Numbered from the stretch's first letter, positions 28,894 through 36,812 are shown. The stretch is 64,000 bases of DNA from Lachnospiraceae bacterium (GCA_900764695.1 CAAFOY010000081.1:14257-78256), one strand, 5' to 3'. Program-made: numbers and translations. The notes: generated from the sequence alone by a model not told the origin.

Positions 28894-29052
28894 ATGAATG
28901 AAAATATGAATTACATAGGAAAAGGTCCAAATGGTTATTACGAAGTATTAAATATGATTGCTGAGACTGCAAGAGATTTGCAACTTCAGGGAATTGTAAA
29001 TAAAAAAATTGGGAAAATACCCGTTATAATTCATGACTTGGAATATTCTTGA
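28894..29052 (+). pseudogene. Short ORF, probable remnant
   Basis: 52 codons from ATG 28894 without a ribosome site encode NYIGKGPNGYYEVLNMI and a basic end. The composition is protein-like, so it may be a cut tip or immunity gene. Its last bases belong to a duplicated segment (see 31779). Confidence 0.35.
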
Positions 29053-29139
29053 TATAGTGAGGAGGCAACAATATTGGCGAATCCCAATAATGAAGCAAAA
29101 GAATTTATAGAATATTTCAGAGAAAAGTTTGAAGCTATG
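29044..29139 (+). repeat. Duplicated ribosome site and gene start, copy 1
   Basis: About 96 bp match 31779-31871. They include TATTCTTG, GGAGGCAAC, a TTG start (29074) and 22 codons (NNEAKEFIEYFREKFE) before a stop at 29140. It is the 5' end of a gene whose remainder has been lost. Confidence 0.65.
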
Positions 29140-29142
29140 TAA

Positions 29143-29445
29143 TAAAGTTGTTGTATTTTACCTTAAAAATAGTAGAATAAGGCACTGATTATAAAAGTAA
29201 ACAAAAACAATTATTTTTACAATTGAATATTATTTTTAGAAAGTAATAAGGACTATTACATACAGTAGGTGGTTATCAATGAATAGTATAATTTATATAG
29301 GAATATTATGTAGCAAATAAATAGTTAATGGATAAAATAAAACGAATTATCTTTGTATAAATGTTAATATTTTATGAAAGGAAAGTTTGTAGTGATTTTT
29401 GCAGTTCACATTTTATAAAAATCACTTCATAAAAGGTGATAAATT
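29143..29445. other. AT-rich gap
   Basis: About 300 bp without an ORF, hairpin terminator or recognisable RHS sequence. AAAAGGTGATAA at the end is the likely ribosome site of the next gene. Confidence 0.4.
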
Positions 29446-29832
29446 TTGAAAAAAATTATAAAACAGTTTAAGAAAAAAAATTATAAATATGTTTATGAGT
29501 ATCTAGCAATGAATAAATATGAGTATACGATTGATAATTTCGAAAAAGATTTTGCTATGATTTCAAGTTTAAATAAGTTTATTTATTTGATATATTTGAT
29601 ATCAAATGAAAATACTTTTCGAAATGTAATCTTAATATGCGATTTTTTAGAGTATACTGATACCTTTTTCTTTGATATATATTCAGTAATTGGTTTTTTT
29701 ATTCGACAATATTTGAATTCAAATCCAAAGGATTTAAAAATGAAAGAATGGGTAATTTCTAGATATAGTGAAAACCCTGATTCACCTTTTACACAGGATG
29801 AGATTATGAGTTGGAGACATGATACTCAATAA
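29446..29832 (+). CDS. Small soluble protein, candidate immunity protein
   Basis: 128 residues from TTG 29446, preceded by AAAAGGTG. The protein is rich in aromatic residues and Lys/Asn, without signal or membrane segments, and ends in TQDEIMSWRHDTQ. Its size and position in the tip/immunity array suggest an orphan immunity protein. No family recognised. Confidence 0.55.
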   Translation: MKKIIKQFKKKNYKYVYEYLAMNKYEYTIDNFEKDFAMISSLNKFIYLIYLISNENTFRNVILICDFLEYTDTFFFDIYSVIGFFIRQYLNSNPKDLKMKEWVISRYSENPDSPFTQDEIMSWRHDTQ

Positions 29833-29874
29833 AACTAACTGGTTATTTAATAAATTTTCAATGAAAATTATTGA

Positions 29875-29982
29875 ATGATAGAAGTTTACGATGGTTGGTC
29901 ATCGACAAGGCACTATATAGATTATAATGCATTTGCAAGAAGTCAATTAGGTTCATTTAACACAACTATTATGAAAAAATAA
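29875..29982 (+). pseudogene. C-terminal scrap of a toxin tip
   Basis: 35 codons encode DGWSSTRHYIDYNAFARSQL and a basic tail, like the very end of a catalytic tip. There is no ribosome site. It is followed 37 bp later by a membrane protein that could have been its immunity partner. Confidence 0.35.
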
Positions 29983-30019
29983 GATTTTTAATAAAAAGTA
30001 GAATGGAGGTTATAACATT

Positions 30020-30469
30020 ATGTATATATATATGTGCCTAGTTATTATTATATTGTTATCATTGATTTATCTTATAGTTGCAAAAGGCATAAAAAATAAA
30101 AAAAGAATAGTATTAATTTCAACAATAGCAATTATACTTATAGGTTTTATGAGTGTTATTTTTATAAAGTTTTCAAATAATGAAGAATATATAAAAATTA
30201 ATGAAAATAATAAGGAAGTATCAATAAAACTGAAAAATCATAAAGAATATTATGGACATAAATTCTATAGGTTTAGTAGTTTCAAGTCAGAAACAGAAGT
30301 AATTAAAGAGCTAAGGAGCAATCATTACAATGCATATTATGACCAAGAGACTGGGAAAGTTAGAATTACTTACGATAATGATATTTTTGAAATTCAGATG
30401 GAGAAAAAAGAGAATTTATTGTTTATAAATCGATATAATTATATTTTTTTCCCACGCAATAATAGTTAG
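30020..30469 (+). CDS. Two-helix membrane protein, candidate immunity protein
   Basis: 149 residues with helices at about 4-22 and 31-50 and a hydrophilic C-terminal domain probably outside the membrane. A GGAGG site (30005-30009) precedes ATG 30020. The last 17 codons lie in the duplicated module (30418-30747); module copy 1 carries the same end codons without the gene, so an older paralogue once stood at about 26 kb. Confidence 0.6.
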   Translation: MYIYMCLVIIILLSLIYLIVAKGIKNKKRIVLISTIAIILIGFMSVIFIKFSNNEEYIKINENNKEVSIKLKNHKEYYGHKFYRFSSFKSETEVIKELRSNHYNAYYDQETGKVRITYDNDIFEIQMEKKENLLFINRYNYIFFPRNNS

Positions 30470-30747
30470 AAGATATTTTTGTTATTGAGTAATTTAGAAA
30501 AAATAGGCGGTAATATCATATTGGTTATAATAGTAGTAATATTGTTTTAGTGCTTATTCTCATAAGTATAATGAAAATAATGTCTAAAAAGCTAACTTAT
30601 GTTATAATATCTTCGTGGCAACACTATGGCAACACGAAATCAGAAGGATAATATAAATTATATAATATAGGTAAATTAACAGATAAAAGAATACGAAACC
30701 TAAATAAATATGTTTAAGCTTAACTCGGCGCAAGCCGAGTTTGAATA
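30418..30747 (+). repeat. Intergenic module, copy 2 (330 bp)
   Basis: Matches 26253-26580. Contains TATAAT boxes, the direct repeat GGCAACAC-tat-GGCAACAC, and a perfect stem CTCGGC-GCAA-GCCGAG with a GNRA loop (30724-30739). Here it ends 28 bp before the gene at 30776 and probably serves as that gene's promoter and 5' leader. Confidence 0.85.
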
Positions 30748-30775
30748 TTCAAATAAAAAATACTAGGAGGTAGAA

Positions 30776-31081
30776 ATGAAAACAAAAATAACATTAATTG
30801 TGGATGCAATATTTGCGTTTATATGGTTAAATATATTTGTAAGAGGATTATACACTATTTCTTCCGCAAGTGGAGTAACTATGTCTAAAGCATTGAAAAG
30901 TATTAAAACAGAAGAAGCAAGTTTAGAAGAAATAAGTGCTGCTATGATAAATCTTGCTCAAAGCAAGGCAGCGCTAGGAGGTGTATTGACATTTGTTGGT
31001 GGGATAGGATTAATAGTATGTATGCATTGGTTGTTTATTTGTTTAAAAGACATAGATTTTACATATAGTAAGAATAAATAG
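30776..31081 (+). CDS. Small two-helix membrane protein
   Basis: 101 residues; hydrophobic segments at about 7-28 and 67-90. AGGAGG lies 6 bases before ATG 30776. It follows intergenic module copy 2 and ends at a strong terminator, so it is a single-gene unit. Candidate immunity protein by context; no family recognised. Confidence 0.65.
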   Translation: MKTKITLIVDAIFAFIWLNIFVRGLYTISSASGVTMSKALKSIKTEEASLEEISAAMINLAQSKAALGGVLTFVGGIGLIVCMHWLFICLKDIDFTYSKNK

Positions 31082-31088
31082 CAAAAAT

Positions 31089-31134
31089 AGAAAAGCTTCC
31101 TAAATAACATTACTATTAGGAAGCTTTTCTTTAT
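31089..31134 (+). terminator. Rho-independent terminator
   Basis: AGAAAAGCTTCCTA (31089-31102) pairs with TAGGAAGCTTTTCT (31117-31130) and continues TTTA. The complementary A/T tracts allow function in both directions. Confidence 0.9.
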
Positions 31135-31289
31135 GAAAGTTGAAAAAAGATAAACACTGTTACACTTCATGGAAAAAAGGCTGACAAGAAGTGTGACTTT
31201 TGAAACGGTATAAGATTTCCGTTTCAAAAAATATCAATTATTTCTGTTGATAAAAAGTAAATTGAAATGAAGAATAGGAGTGATTTCAA

Positions 31290-31730
31290 ATACTAGAGAT
31301 ATTTATTAATAAAAAAAAATACAAGTCATTTATTAATTATGCCATAGACACAAGTGATTCATTAAGTATGGTTTTTACAAAAGATGAAAATGATATTTCA
31401 CAATATATATTGCAAGAATTGTATTACATAGTTTCGGAGTTAATTGTAGAAAAAAGAAATATTGGATATCATCCGGATACTAATACGGAATATGAAAACA
31501 GTGATTATATAATAATGAGATGTTCTAAAGAGTTAAAACCTATATTTTTTGAAGCTGACAATATTGATAATTGGAATGGAGAGGTATTTCCGGAAGAGCT
31601 ATGCTTTTATCGAAAAAAAAAGAAATGGTTTTCATATATTAGCCATGAGAAAAAAGCATTTGTATATAATGAAACAAAGAGGGATATTGACTTTTTTAAC
31701 GAAGAAAGCATTAAGTTCTATAGAATATAA
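31290..31730 (+). CDS. Probable immunity protein with an apparently lost start codon
   Basis: The frame is open from 31284. AGGAG at 31277-31281 points to codon 31290, which is ATA, not ATG. From there 146 codons read ILEIFINKKKYKSF and onward. The first normal start in frame is ATG 31368 (120 residues), which lacks a ribosome site. The protein is soluble, aromatic and charged, like other small immunity proteins. Either the start was mutated and the gene is silent, or initiation occurs weakly at ATA. Confidence 0.5.
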   Translation: MLEIFINKKKYKSFINYAIDTSDSLSMVFTKDENDISQYILQELYYIVSELIVEKRNIGYHPDTNTEYENSDYIIMRCSKELKPIFFEADNIDNWNGEVFPEELCFYRKKKKWFSYISHEKKAFVYNETKRDIDFFNEESIKFYRI

Positions 31731-31778
31731 ACAAATTAACAGACTATGGAATTGCAGTTAAATTAGGTTTTAATAAGT

Positions 31779-31871
31779 ATTCTTGGTATAATAAGGAGGC
31801 AACATATTGGCAATTCTAATAATGAAGCAAAAGAGTTTATAGAATATTTCAGAGAAAAGTTTGAAGTTATG
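31779..31871 (+). repeat. Duplicated ribosome site and gene start, copy 2
   Basis: Matches 29044-29139, with a one-base deletion after the TTG that breaks the frame. Confidence 0.6.
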
Positions 31872-32007
31872 CATTGCACAGAACATAGAAGTGGAATTTC
31901 TAGAAAATGAAATCATTAAGAATAATAGTTCGTTAAATGTTGGTAGCAAGTTCGAAGTTACCTTAAAAGTATGCTTTAAAATAAATGGAGGAGATTTTTA
32001 TGTTTAG
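31807..32007 (+). pseudogene. Frameshifted small gene
   Basis: TTG 31807 follows AAGGAGGC. Two frame changes are needed to read through NNEAKEFIEYFREKFEVM and then IEVEFLENEIIKNN and SKFEVTLKVCFKINGGDFYV to the stop at 32005-32007. The last codons overlap the ribosome site and start of the next gene. Function unknown. Confidence 0.45.
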
Positions 32008-32449
32008 GAAAAAAGGCTATAGGATTATTTTAATAGTAATATTTTTAATTATATTAACATGCGTATCATTAAACATAAAAACTTATAATTCTAGAAAAAG
32101 AACTACAACGCAAATTCAAAATATAGTTAAAAGTTGTGTTATTGGAGATATTGAAAAATCATATATTAATGAGAAATATGGAAAGAAAATTAATGATTGT
32201 ATTCAGATGAATTGGATGGAAGAGGGAGGAATAAAAATAACGCAAATAGAATGCAGTACATATAAAGAGAATTGGAGAGAAAATTATATTTGGATGGATG
32301 TTAGTTACAAGGGAATGCTAGAAAATGGCAATCGGGTTTCTGAGAGAGAATATTTTAAAATATTTTTTAAGAAGAATGGTGATAAAGTTTATATAAAAAA
32401 AGTTGGTGTTTCAGTTGGAGAAACTGGAGTATCGGATTTGGATTCGTAA
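32000..32449 (+). CDS. Membrane-anchored small protein, candidate immunity protein
   Basis: 149 residues from ATG 32000; GGAGGAG ends 7 bases before it, so the in-frame ATG at 31985, which overlaps that site, is rejected. One N-terminal helix (about 7-26) is followed by a hydrophilic domain predicted outside the membrane. No family recognised. An RHS core scrap starts 10 bp after its stop, which supports its being part of an old tip-immunity block. Confidence 0.6.
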   Translation: MFRKKGYRIILIVIFLIILTCVSLNIKTYNSRKRTTTQIQNIVKSCVIGDIEKSYINEKYGKKINDCIQMNWMEEGGIKITQIECSTYKENWRENYIWMDVSYKGMLENGNRVSEREYFKIFFKKNGDKVYIKKVGVSVGETGVSDLDS

Positions 32450-32459
32450 AATAAGAAAC

Positions 32460-32545
32460 ACTATTACGGAAATGGCGCTGATACTGAAAGTGATACAAAT
32501 CTTTATTATCTGCAGAGCAGATATTACGATGCAGAGGTGGGAAGA
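32460..32545 (+). repeat. RHS core end scrap (86 bp)
   Basis: Aligns without gaps to 24711-24796, the part encoding the conserved end of the core up to the point where tips begin (LYYLQSRYYDAEVGR). Similarity stops exactly at GGTGGGAAGA, the expected tip junction. Confidence 0.9.
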
Positions 32546-32576
32546 ATTTTTGAGGAGAAATTTGGTGAAAAGGTAT

Positions 32577-32970
32577 ATGAATAAATATCATAAGCATGTT
32601 TGTATAACAAGTGAAATACAGGATAATGCATATGACGAACTTATGAATTGGTTAGAGTCAAAGTGCGACTCGTTTTCATTTTGCTTACCTCATTTTGGAA
32701 AAGTTGTAGTTACAGAATCTAATGCTGATATTTATCCAGAGTATGAAATTGGATATGTAGAAGAAGACGAAGAAAGCAAAAAAGATTATGAACAGTATAG
32801 GAGAAGAGTGCAAAAATATTTGGAAAATATTTCCAGAAGATTTAAGCTTTTATATTGATGGGGAATTGTACATGAGAAGTATTGCACATGAGAGAATTTG
32901 TGAGTTCTATTCTGAATCAAAAGAATTAAAGCGATTTCTCAAAAAAATGGTTTACAATTTTGTGAGTTGA
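32577..32970 (+). pseudogene. Frameshifted probable immunity gene
   Basis: From ATG 32577 the first frame encodes KYHKHVCITSEIQDNAYDEL and an acidic middle (GYVEEDEESKKDYEQ), then ends at 32858. The plausible remainder (EDLSFYIDGELYMRSI to KRFLKKMVYNF) is in another frame up to 32970. The shift most likely lies in the A-run near 32812-32816. Joined, this gives about 130 residues. The family is unknown. Confidence 0.55.
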
Positions 32971-33076
32971 AATATTAATAGCTTATATTTAACTTAATCT
33001 TATGTTATGTTTAAATTTAAACTTTTTTTAAGAAATAGTGTCAAAGAAAGTAGAGGACAGCCATAAATTGGCACAC

Positions 33077-33144
33077 TTCAGTGGAAGACGATTCCACCCA
33101 CAGAACATTTGACATAGAAAGGTATGGCGAAAACAAAAACATTG
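33077..33144 (+). repeat. RHS repeat-region scrap (68 bp)
   Basis: Aligns without gaps to 23845-23912 inside the YD-repeat region of the main RHS gene, with about five mismatches by eye. It is downstream of the core-end scrap at 32460, so the order is not that of the parent gene. It marks the right edge of the island. Confidence 0.88.
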
Positions 33145-33188
33145 TTTTTTCACTCACATAGAGTTTATAAATAAAATGAAATAATTTG

Positions 33189-33217
33189 TTGAATTATTAG
33201 CTAATAGGTTGTAAAAT
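33189..33217 (+). promoter_or_regulatory. Candidate promoter of the thi operon
   Basis: TTGAAT (33189-33194), a 17-base spacer and TAAAAT (33212-33217) sit about 50 bp before the riboswitch aptamer. Confidence 0.5.
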
Positions 33218-33270
33218 ATACTCTGTAAAGTGCTTATGGACACAGAGAAAAAGGAAAATTTAATAATTAT

Positions 33271-33409
33271 AACAGGGGAGCTTGTGGGCAGGCTGAGAGG
33301 AAGTAATCAACTTCGACCCATGAACCTGATTTGGATAATGCCAACGTAGGAAGAAATCAATTTTAAGATTCATTGCGGACAGACCAAATAGGTTTGTCCT
33401 TTTTCTTTT
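33271..33409 (+). promoter_or_regulatory. Thiamine pyrophosphate (TPP) riboswitch with terminator
   Basis: The aptamer has the THI-box blocks GGGGAGC (33275-33281), GGCTGAGAGGA, CGACCCATGAACCTGAT and GGATAATGCCAACGTAGGAA, ending near 33353. The expression platform ends in GGACAGACC/GGTTTGTCC (33377-33399) plus T-rich TTTTTCTTTT. TPP binding should favour termination before thiM. Genes below are all thiamine salvage genes, in agreement. Confidence 0.96.
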
Positions 33410-33437
33410 GTGAAAAATTAAATTCAGGAGGACAAAG

Positions 33438-34259
33438 ATGTTTAAAGAATGTTTAGAAAATGTTAGAAAGAATGTGCCATTAGTACACAATATTACAAAT
33501 TATGTAACAGTAAATGATGTTGCAAATGTTTTGCTTGCCTGTGGAGGAAGCCCTATTATGTCAGATGACATTGATGATGTAGTGGATATTACATCTATAT
33601 GTGGCGGTCTTAATATTAATATTGGAACATTAAATAAGAATACTATACCTTCAATGTTTGCAGCAGGAAAGAAAGCAAACGAATTAGGTCATGTTGTTTT
33701 ACTTGACCCTGTTGGAGCAGGAGCAAGTGCCTTAAGAACTAACACAGCTAACGAACTTATGGAAAAAGTAAAGTTTGATGTTGTTAGAGGAAATATTTCA
33801 GAAGTTAAGACTTTAATGCTTGGAAGTGGAAGTACTAAAGGTGTTGACGCTGACGTAGCCGATAAAGTTACAGATGAAAATCTTGAAGAAACTATTTCTA
33901 AATTAAAAGCTTTTTCAAAAGCAACAGGAAGCATTATTGCCGTAACAGGTGCAATTGACTTAGTATGTAATAGCGAAAAATGTTATGTAATAAGAAATGG
34001 CAAGCCACAGATGAGTTCCATTACAGGAACAGGTTGTCAGCTTTCAGGACTTATGACAGCATATTTAGTAGCTAACTCTGACAACAAGTTAGAAGCAGCC
34101 GCAGCTGCAGTTTGCTTAATGGGACTTGCAGGAGAGATTGCTTATGACAGAATGCAGGATGGTGATGGTAACTCAACATACAGAAACAGAATTATTGATG
34201 CTATCTACAACATGGATGGAGACACATTGGAAAAAGGAGCAAAATATGAAATCAAGTAA
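33438..34259 (+). CDS. thiM: Hydroxyethylthiazole kinase
   Basis: ThiM phosphorylates the thiazole alcohol (THZ) for thiamine salvage. The 273-residue protein has PLVHNITNYV near the N-terminus, the LLDPVGAGAS block, the NISEVKTL motif and the catalytic GTGCQLSGL near 200. AGGAGG lies 6 bases before ATG 33438. It is the first gene after the TPP riboswitch and overlaps thiE by 14 bp. Confidence 0.97.
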   Translation: MFKECLENVRKNVPLVHNITNYVTVNDVANVLLACGGSPIMSDDIDDVVDITSICGGLNINIGTLNKNTIPSMFAAGKKANELGHVVLLDPVGAGASALRTNTANELMEKVKFDVVRGNISEVKTLMLGSGSTKGVDADVADKVTDENLEETISKLKAFSKATGSIIAVTGAIDLVCNSEKCYVIRNGKPQMSSITGTGCQLSGLMTAYLVANSDNKLEAAAAAVCLMGLAGEIAYDRMQDGDGNSTYRNRIIDAIYNMDGDTLEKGAKYEIK

Positions 34260-34893
34260 TACTACAACAGATGAGTTATTACTATATGCAGTAACAGACA
34301 GAGCCTGGCTTGGAAACGAAACACTTTATGAACAGGTTGAAAAATCATTAAAGGGTGGAGTAACTTTTGTACAACTTAGAGAGAAAAAACTTGATGAAGA
34401 AAGTTTTTTAAAGGAAGCCATTGAAATAAAAGAGTTATGCAAAAAGTACAACGTTCCATTTGTAATAAATGATAATGTAGACATTGCCATAAAAATGGAT
34501 GCAGACGGAGTACACGTTGGACAAAGCGACATGGAAGCAGGAGACGTTAGAAAGAAACTTGGTCCTGACAAAATTATTGGCGTTTCAGCCCAGACAGTTG
34601 AACAGGCAATTTTAGCTGAAAAACACGGAGCTGACTACTTAGGAGTTGGAGCAGTATTTCCAACAGGCTCAAAAGATGATGCAGAAGATGTACCTTTTGA
34701 AACATTAAAAGCCATATGTGAAGCGGTAAGCATACCAGTAATCGCAATTGGCGGAATAACAAAGGACAACGTAAAAGAACTTGCAGGAAGCGGTATTTGC
34801 GGAATCGCAGTAATAAGTGCCATATTTGCAAGCAAAGACATAGAAACTGCAACAAAAGAACTAAAAGTCAACACAATAAAAGCTGTAAAGTAG
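34246..34893 (+). CDS. thiE: Thiamine-phosphate synthase
   Basis: ThiE joins HMP-PP and THZ-P. ATG 34246 is chosen because AAAGGAG lies 6 bases before it; the frame is open far upstream inside thiM but without a start signal. The 215-residue barrel has FVQLREKKLDE, INDNVDIA, DGVHVGQSDM, GVSAQTVEQA, GAVFPTGSK and IAIGGI. Partner of ThiM and ThiD in the same cluster. Confidence 0.96.
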   Translation: MKSSNTTTDELLLYAVTDRAWLGNETLYEQVEKSLKGGVTFVQLREKKLDEESFLKEAIEIKELCKKYNVPFVINDNVDIAIKMDADGVHVGQSDMEAGDVRKKLGPDKIIGVSAQTVEQAILAEKHGADYLGVGAVFPTGSKDDAEDVPFETLKAICEAVSIPVIAIGGITKDNVKELAGSGICGIAVISAIFASKDIETATKELKVNTIKAVK

Positions 34894-34901
34894 GAGAACA
34901 A

Positions 34902-35567
34902 ATGTCAACAGGATTTATATTTGATGTAGATGGAACAATACTAGACTCAATGGGAATATGGATGAACGTAGGAGAACTATATCTAAAAGATATGGGAATA
35001 AAGGCGGAACCAAATCTTGGAGAAATTCTATTCGAAATGACAATGAATGAAGGTGCAGAATACATACAAAAAAAGTACAATCTAAACCTTACAACAGAAG
35101 AAATATGCACCGGAATAAACAACCGTGTATACAAATTCTACGAAAAAGAAGCAATGCCAAAACCAAAAGTTATAGACTTTATAGAACAAGCCTACGAGAA
35201 CAAAATCCCAATGACAATAGCAACGTCAACAGACAGACCAATGATAGAAGCAGCTTTCAAAAGACTGCACATAGATAAATATTTCAAAAAAATATTTACC
35301 ACGACAGAGGTTGGACATGGAAAAGACAAACCGGACATCTTCATAAAAGCAATGGAAGAAATGGAAACAACACCAAAGCAAACATGGCTATTTGAAGATG
35401 GAGCATACTCAATAGAAACAGCCAAACAACTAGGCATAAAAACAATAGGAATCTACGATCCTGCAAGCGAAAAAGACCAGGAAAAAATAAGAAACCTAAC
35501 AAACATCTACATAAAAAATTGGACAGAAAACAAAACCCTACTTAAGCAAATACAAAATAACAAGTAG
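34902..35567 (+). CDS. HAD-superfamily phosphatase in the thi operon
   Basis: ATG 34902 follows TAGGAGAAC and lies 8 bp after thiE. The 221-residue protein has HAD motif I FDVDGTILDS (about 5-14), motif II ATSTDR (about 108), motif III Lys in GKDKPD and motif IV FEDGAYSIETA, with a helical cap, so it is a subfamily I phosphatase like beta-phosphoglucomutase relatives. Being under the TPP riboswitch suggests action on a thiamine-pathway phosphate, for example thiamine monophosphate, but this is not proven. The codon use is noticeably richer in A than thiM. Confidence 0.88.
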   Translation: MSTGFIFDVDGTILDSMGIWMNVGELYLKDMGIKAEPNLGEILFEMTMNEGAEYIQKKYNLNLTTEEICTGINNRVYKFYEKEAMPKPKVIDFIEQAYENKIPMTIATSTDRPMIEAAFKRLHIDKYFKKIFTTTEVGHGKDKPDIFIKAMEEMETTPKQTWLFEDGAYSIETAKQLGIKTIGIYDPASEKDQEKIRNLTNIYIKNWTENKTLLKQIQNNK

Positions 35568-35792
35568 AAACAACCTAAACAAAAAACAACAAGAAAAAAC
35601 TATTTAACCAAAAACAAACAACAGGGTTTCCTATTATTCAAACAAACAATAATAAACCCTGACAAAGCGATAAATTGGGGGCACCACCTTATATCGCTAT
35701 ACAAAACACAAGTCAACCTAAAAGGAACAACTTGTGAACCACAAAAAAAACACAGAACAGAGATATTAACAAAAATTAATTGAATATTGCAA
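35568..35792. other. Noncoding gap with one hairpin
   Basis: CAGGGTTT and ATTATT at 35620-35637 pair with AATAAT and ACCCTG ending near 35660, a possible terminator of the riboswitch operon without a T-run. A minus-strand open frame across the region has no ribosome site or recognisable domain. Confidence 0.45.
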
Positions 35793-35980
35793 CTCTCGCC
35801 GTAGGCAAAAAATCCTGTTAGCAAACAATAGGCAGATTTTGGCAATTTTGCGAGCATAGTGTAAGTCAAAAATCAACTGTCTGAGCGTAAGCGAGTTTTG
35901 ATTTTTGAACTTACAATAAACGGCGGAGCAAAATAACAAAATCAACGTGTTTGCAACGGAATTTTTTGCCGTGGCGAGAG
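35793..35980. repeat. 188-bp imperfect palindrome between the HAD gene and thiD
   Basis: The outer arms CTCTCGCCGTAGGCAAAAAA (35793-35812) and TTTTTTGCCGTGGCGAGAG (ending 35980) are complementary, continue inward as GTTAGCAAAC/GTTTGCAAC and GATTTTG...ATTTTGC pairs, and close in an inner hairpin TGTAAGTCAAAAATCAACT (35860-35878) against AGTTTTGATTTTTGAACTTACA (35894-35915). The whole can fold as one long stem. It resembles a MITE-like or extragenic palindromic element; no ORF inside. Confidence 0.85.
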
Positions 35981-36023
35981 AGTAGTGGGAAAGGCTTTTT
36001 GTAAATATCGGAAGGAGAAAAAG

Positions 36024-36812
36024 ATGAACACAGCATTAACAATTGCAGGAAGTGATTCTTGTGGAGGCGCCGGAATACAAGCAGACATAAAGACAATGAC
36101 AGCTAATGGAGTTTATGCCATGAGTGCTATTACAGCCTTAACTGCTCAAAATACAACCGGCGTATCAGACATCTATGAAGTAAGCCCTGAATTTTTACAG
36201 GCACAGCTAAAAGCTATATTTGAAGACATAACACCGGATGCCATAAAAATAGGAATGGTATCATCAAGTGACTTAATCAAAACAATAGCTAAAAGCCTAA
36301 AAGAATACAATGGAAAGAACATAGTTCTTGATCCCGTTATGGTTGCAACAAGCGGAGCGAAATTAATAAGCGATGATGCCATAAGCACTTTAAAGGAATA
36401 CTTAATTCCTTTGGCAACAGTAATAACACCAAATATTCCGGAGGCAGAAGTATTATCCAATATGGAAATACATAACGAAGAGGAAATGATAAAGGCAGCA
36501 GCAGTTATTAGCGAAAAATATGACTGCGCCGTGTTATGCAAGGGCGGTCACAGCATAAATGATGCCAACGACCTTCTTTACAGAAACGGTGAATACAAGT
36601 GGTTCTATGGTAAGAGAATTAACAATCCTAATACACATGGAACAGGATGTACACTTTCCAGTGCCATAGCTTCAAATCTTGCAAAAGGCAGAGATTTGGA
36701 TACATCAGTAGAAAAGGCAAAAGAATATATTTCAGGAGCATTATCAGCAATGCTTGATTTAGGAAAAGGCAGCGGACCGATGAATCATGCATTTGCAATT
36801 AAGTGCGACTAA
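36024..36812 (+). CDS. thiD: Hydroxymethylpyrimidine/phosphomethylpyrimidine kinase
   Basis: ThiD phosphorylates HMP twice to HMP-PP. ATG 36024 follows GGAAGGAG by 6-7 bases; an upstream in-frame start at 35985 would lie in the palindrome edge. The 262-residue ribokinase-fold protein has TIAGSDSCGGAGIQADIKT, VLDPVMVATSGAKL, ITPNIPEAE, and the catalytic NTHGTGCTLSSAIA. It is separated from the riboswitch-led genes by the palindrome, so its own promoter is possible. Confidence 0.97.
   Translation: MNTALTIAGSDSCGGAGIQADIKTMTANGVYAMSAITALTAQNTTGVSDIYEVSPEFLQAQLKAIFEDITPDAIKIGMVSSSDLIKTIAKSLKEYNGKNIVLDPVMVATSGAKLISDDAISTLKEYLIPLATVITPNIPEAEVLSNMEIHNEEEMIKAAAVISEKYDCAVLCKGGHSINDANDLLYRNGEYKWFYGKRINNPNTHGTGCTLSSAIASNLAKGRDLDTSVEKAKEYISGALSAMLDLGKGSGPMNHAFAIKCD

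Noticed and set aside
19657..33270. Prophage or integrative element
   Set aside because: No integrase, portal, terminase, relaxase or att duplication is visible; duplicated RHS pieces explain the repeats.
35600..35869. 89-codon minus-strand ORF between the HAD gene and thiD
   Set aside because: No ribosome site, and it crosses into the long palindrome, which accounts for the sequence.
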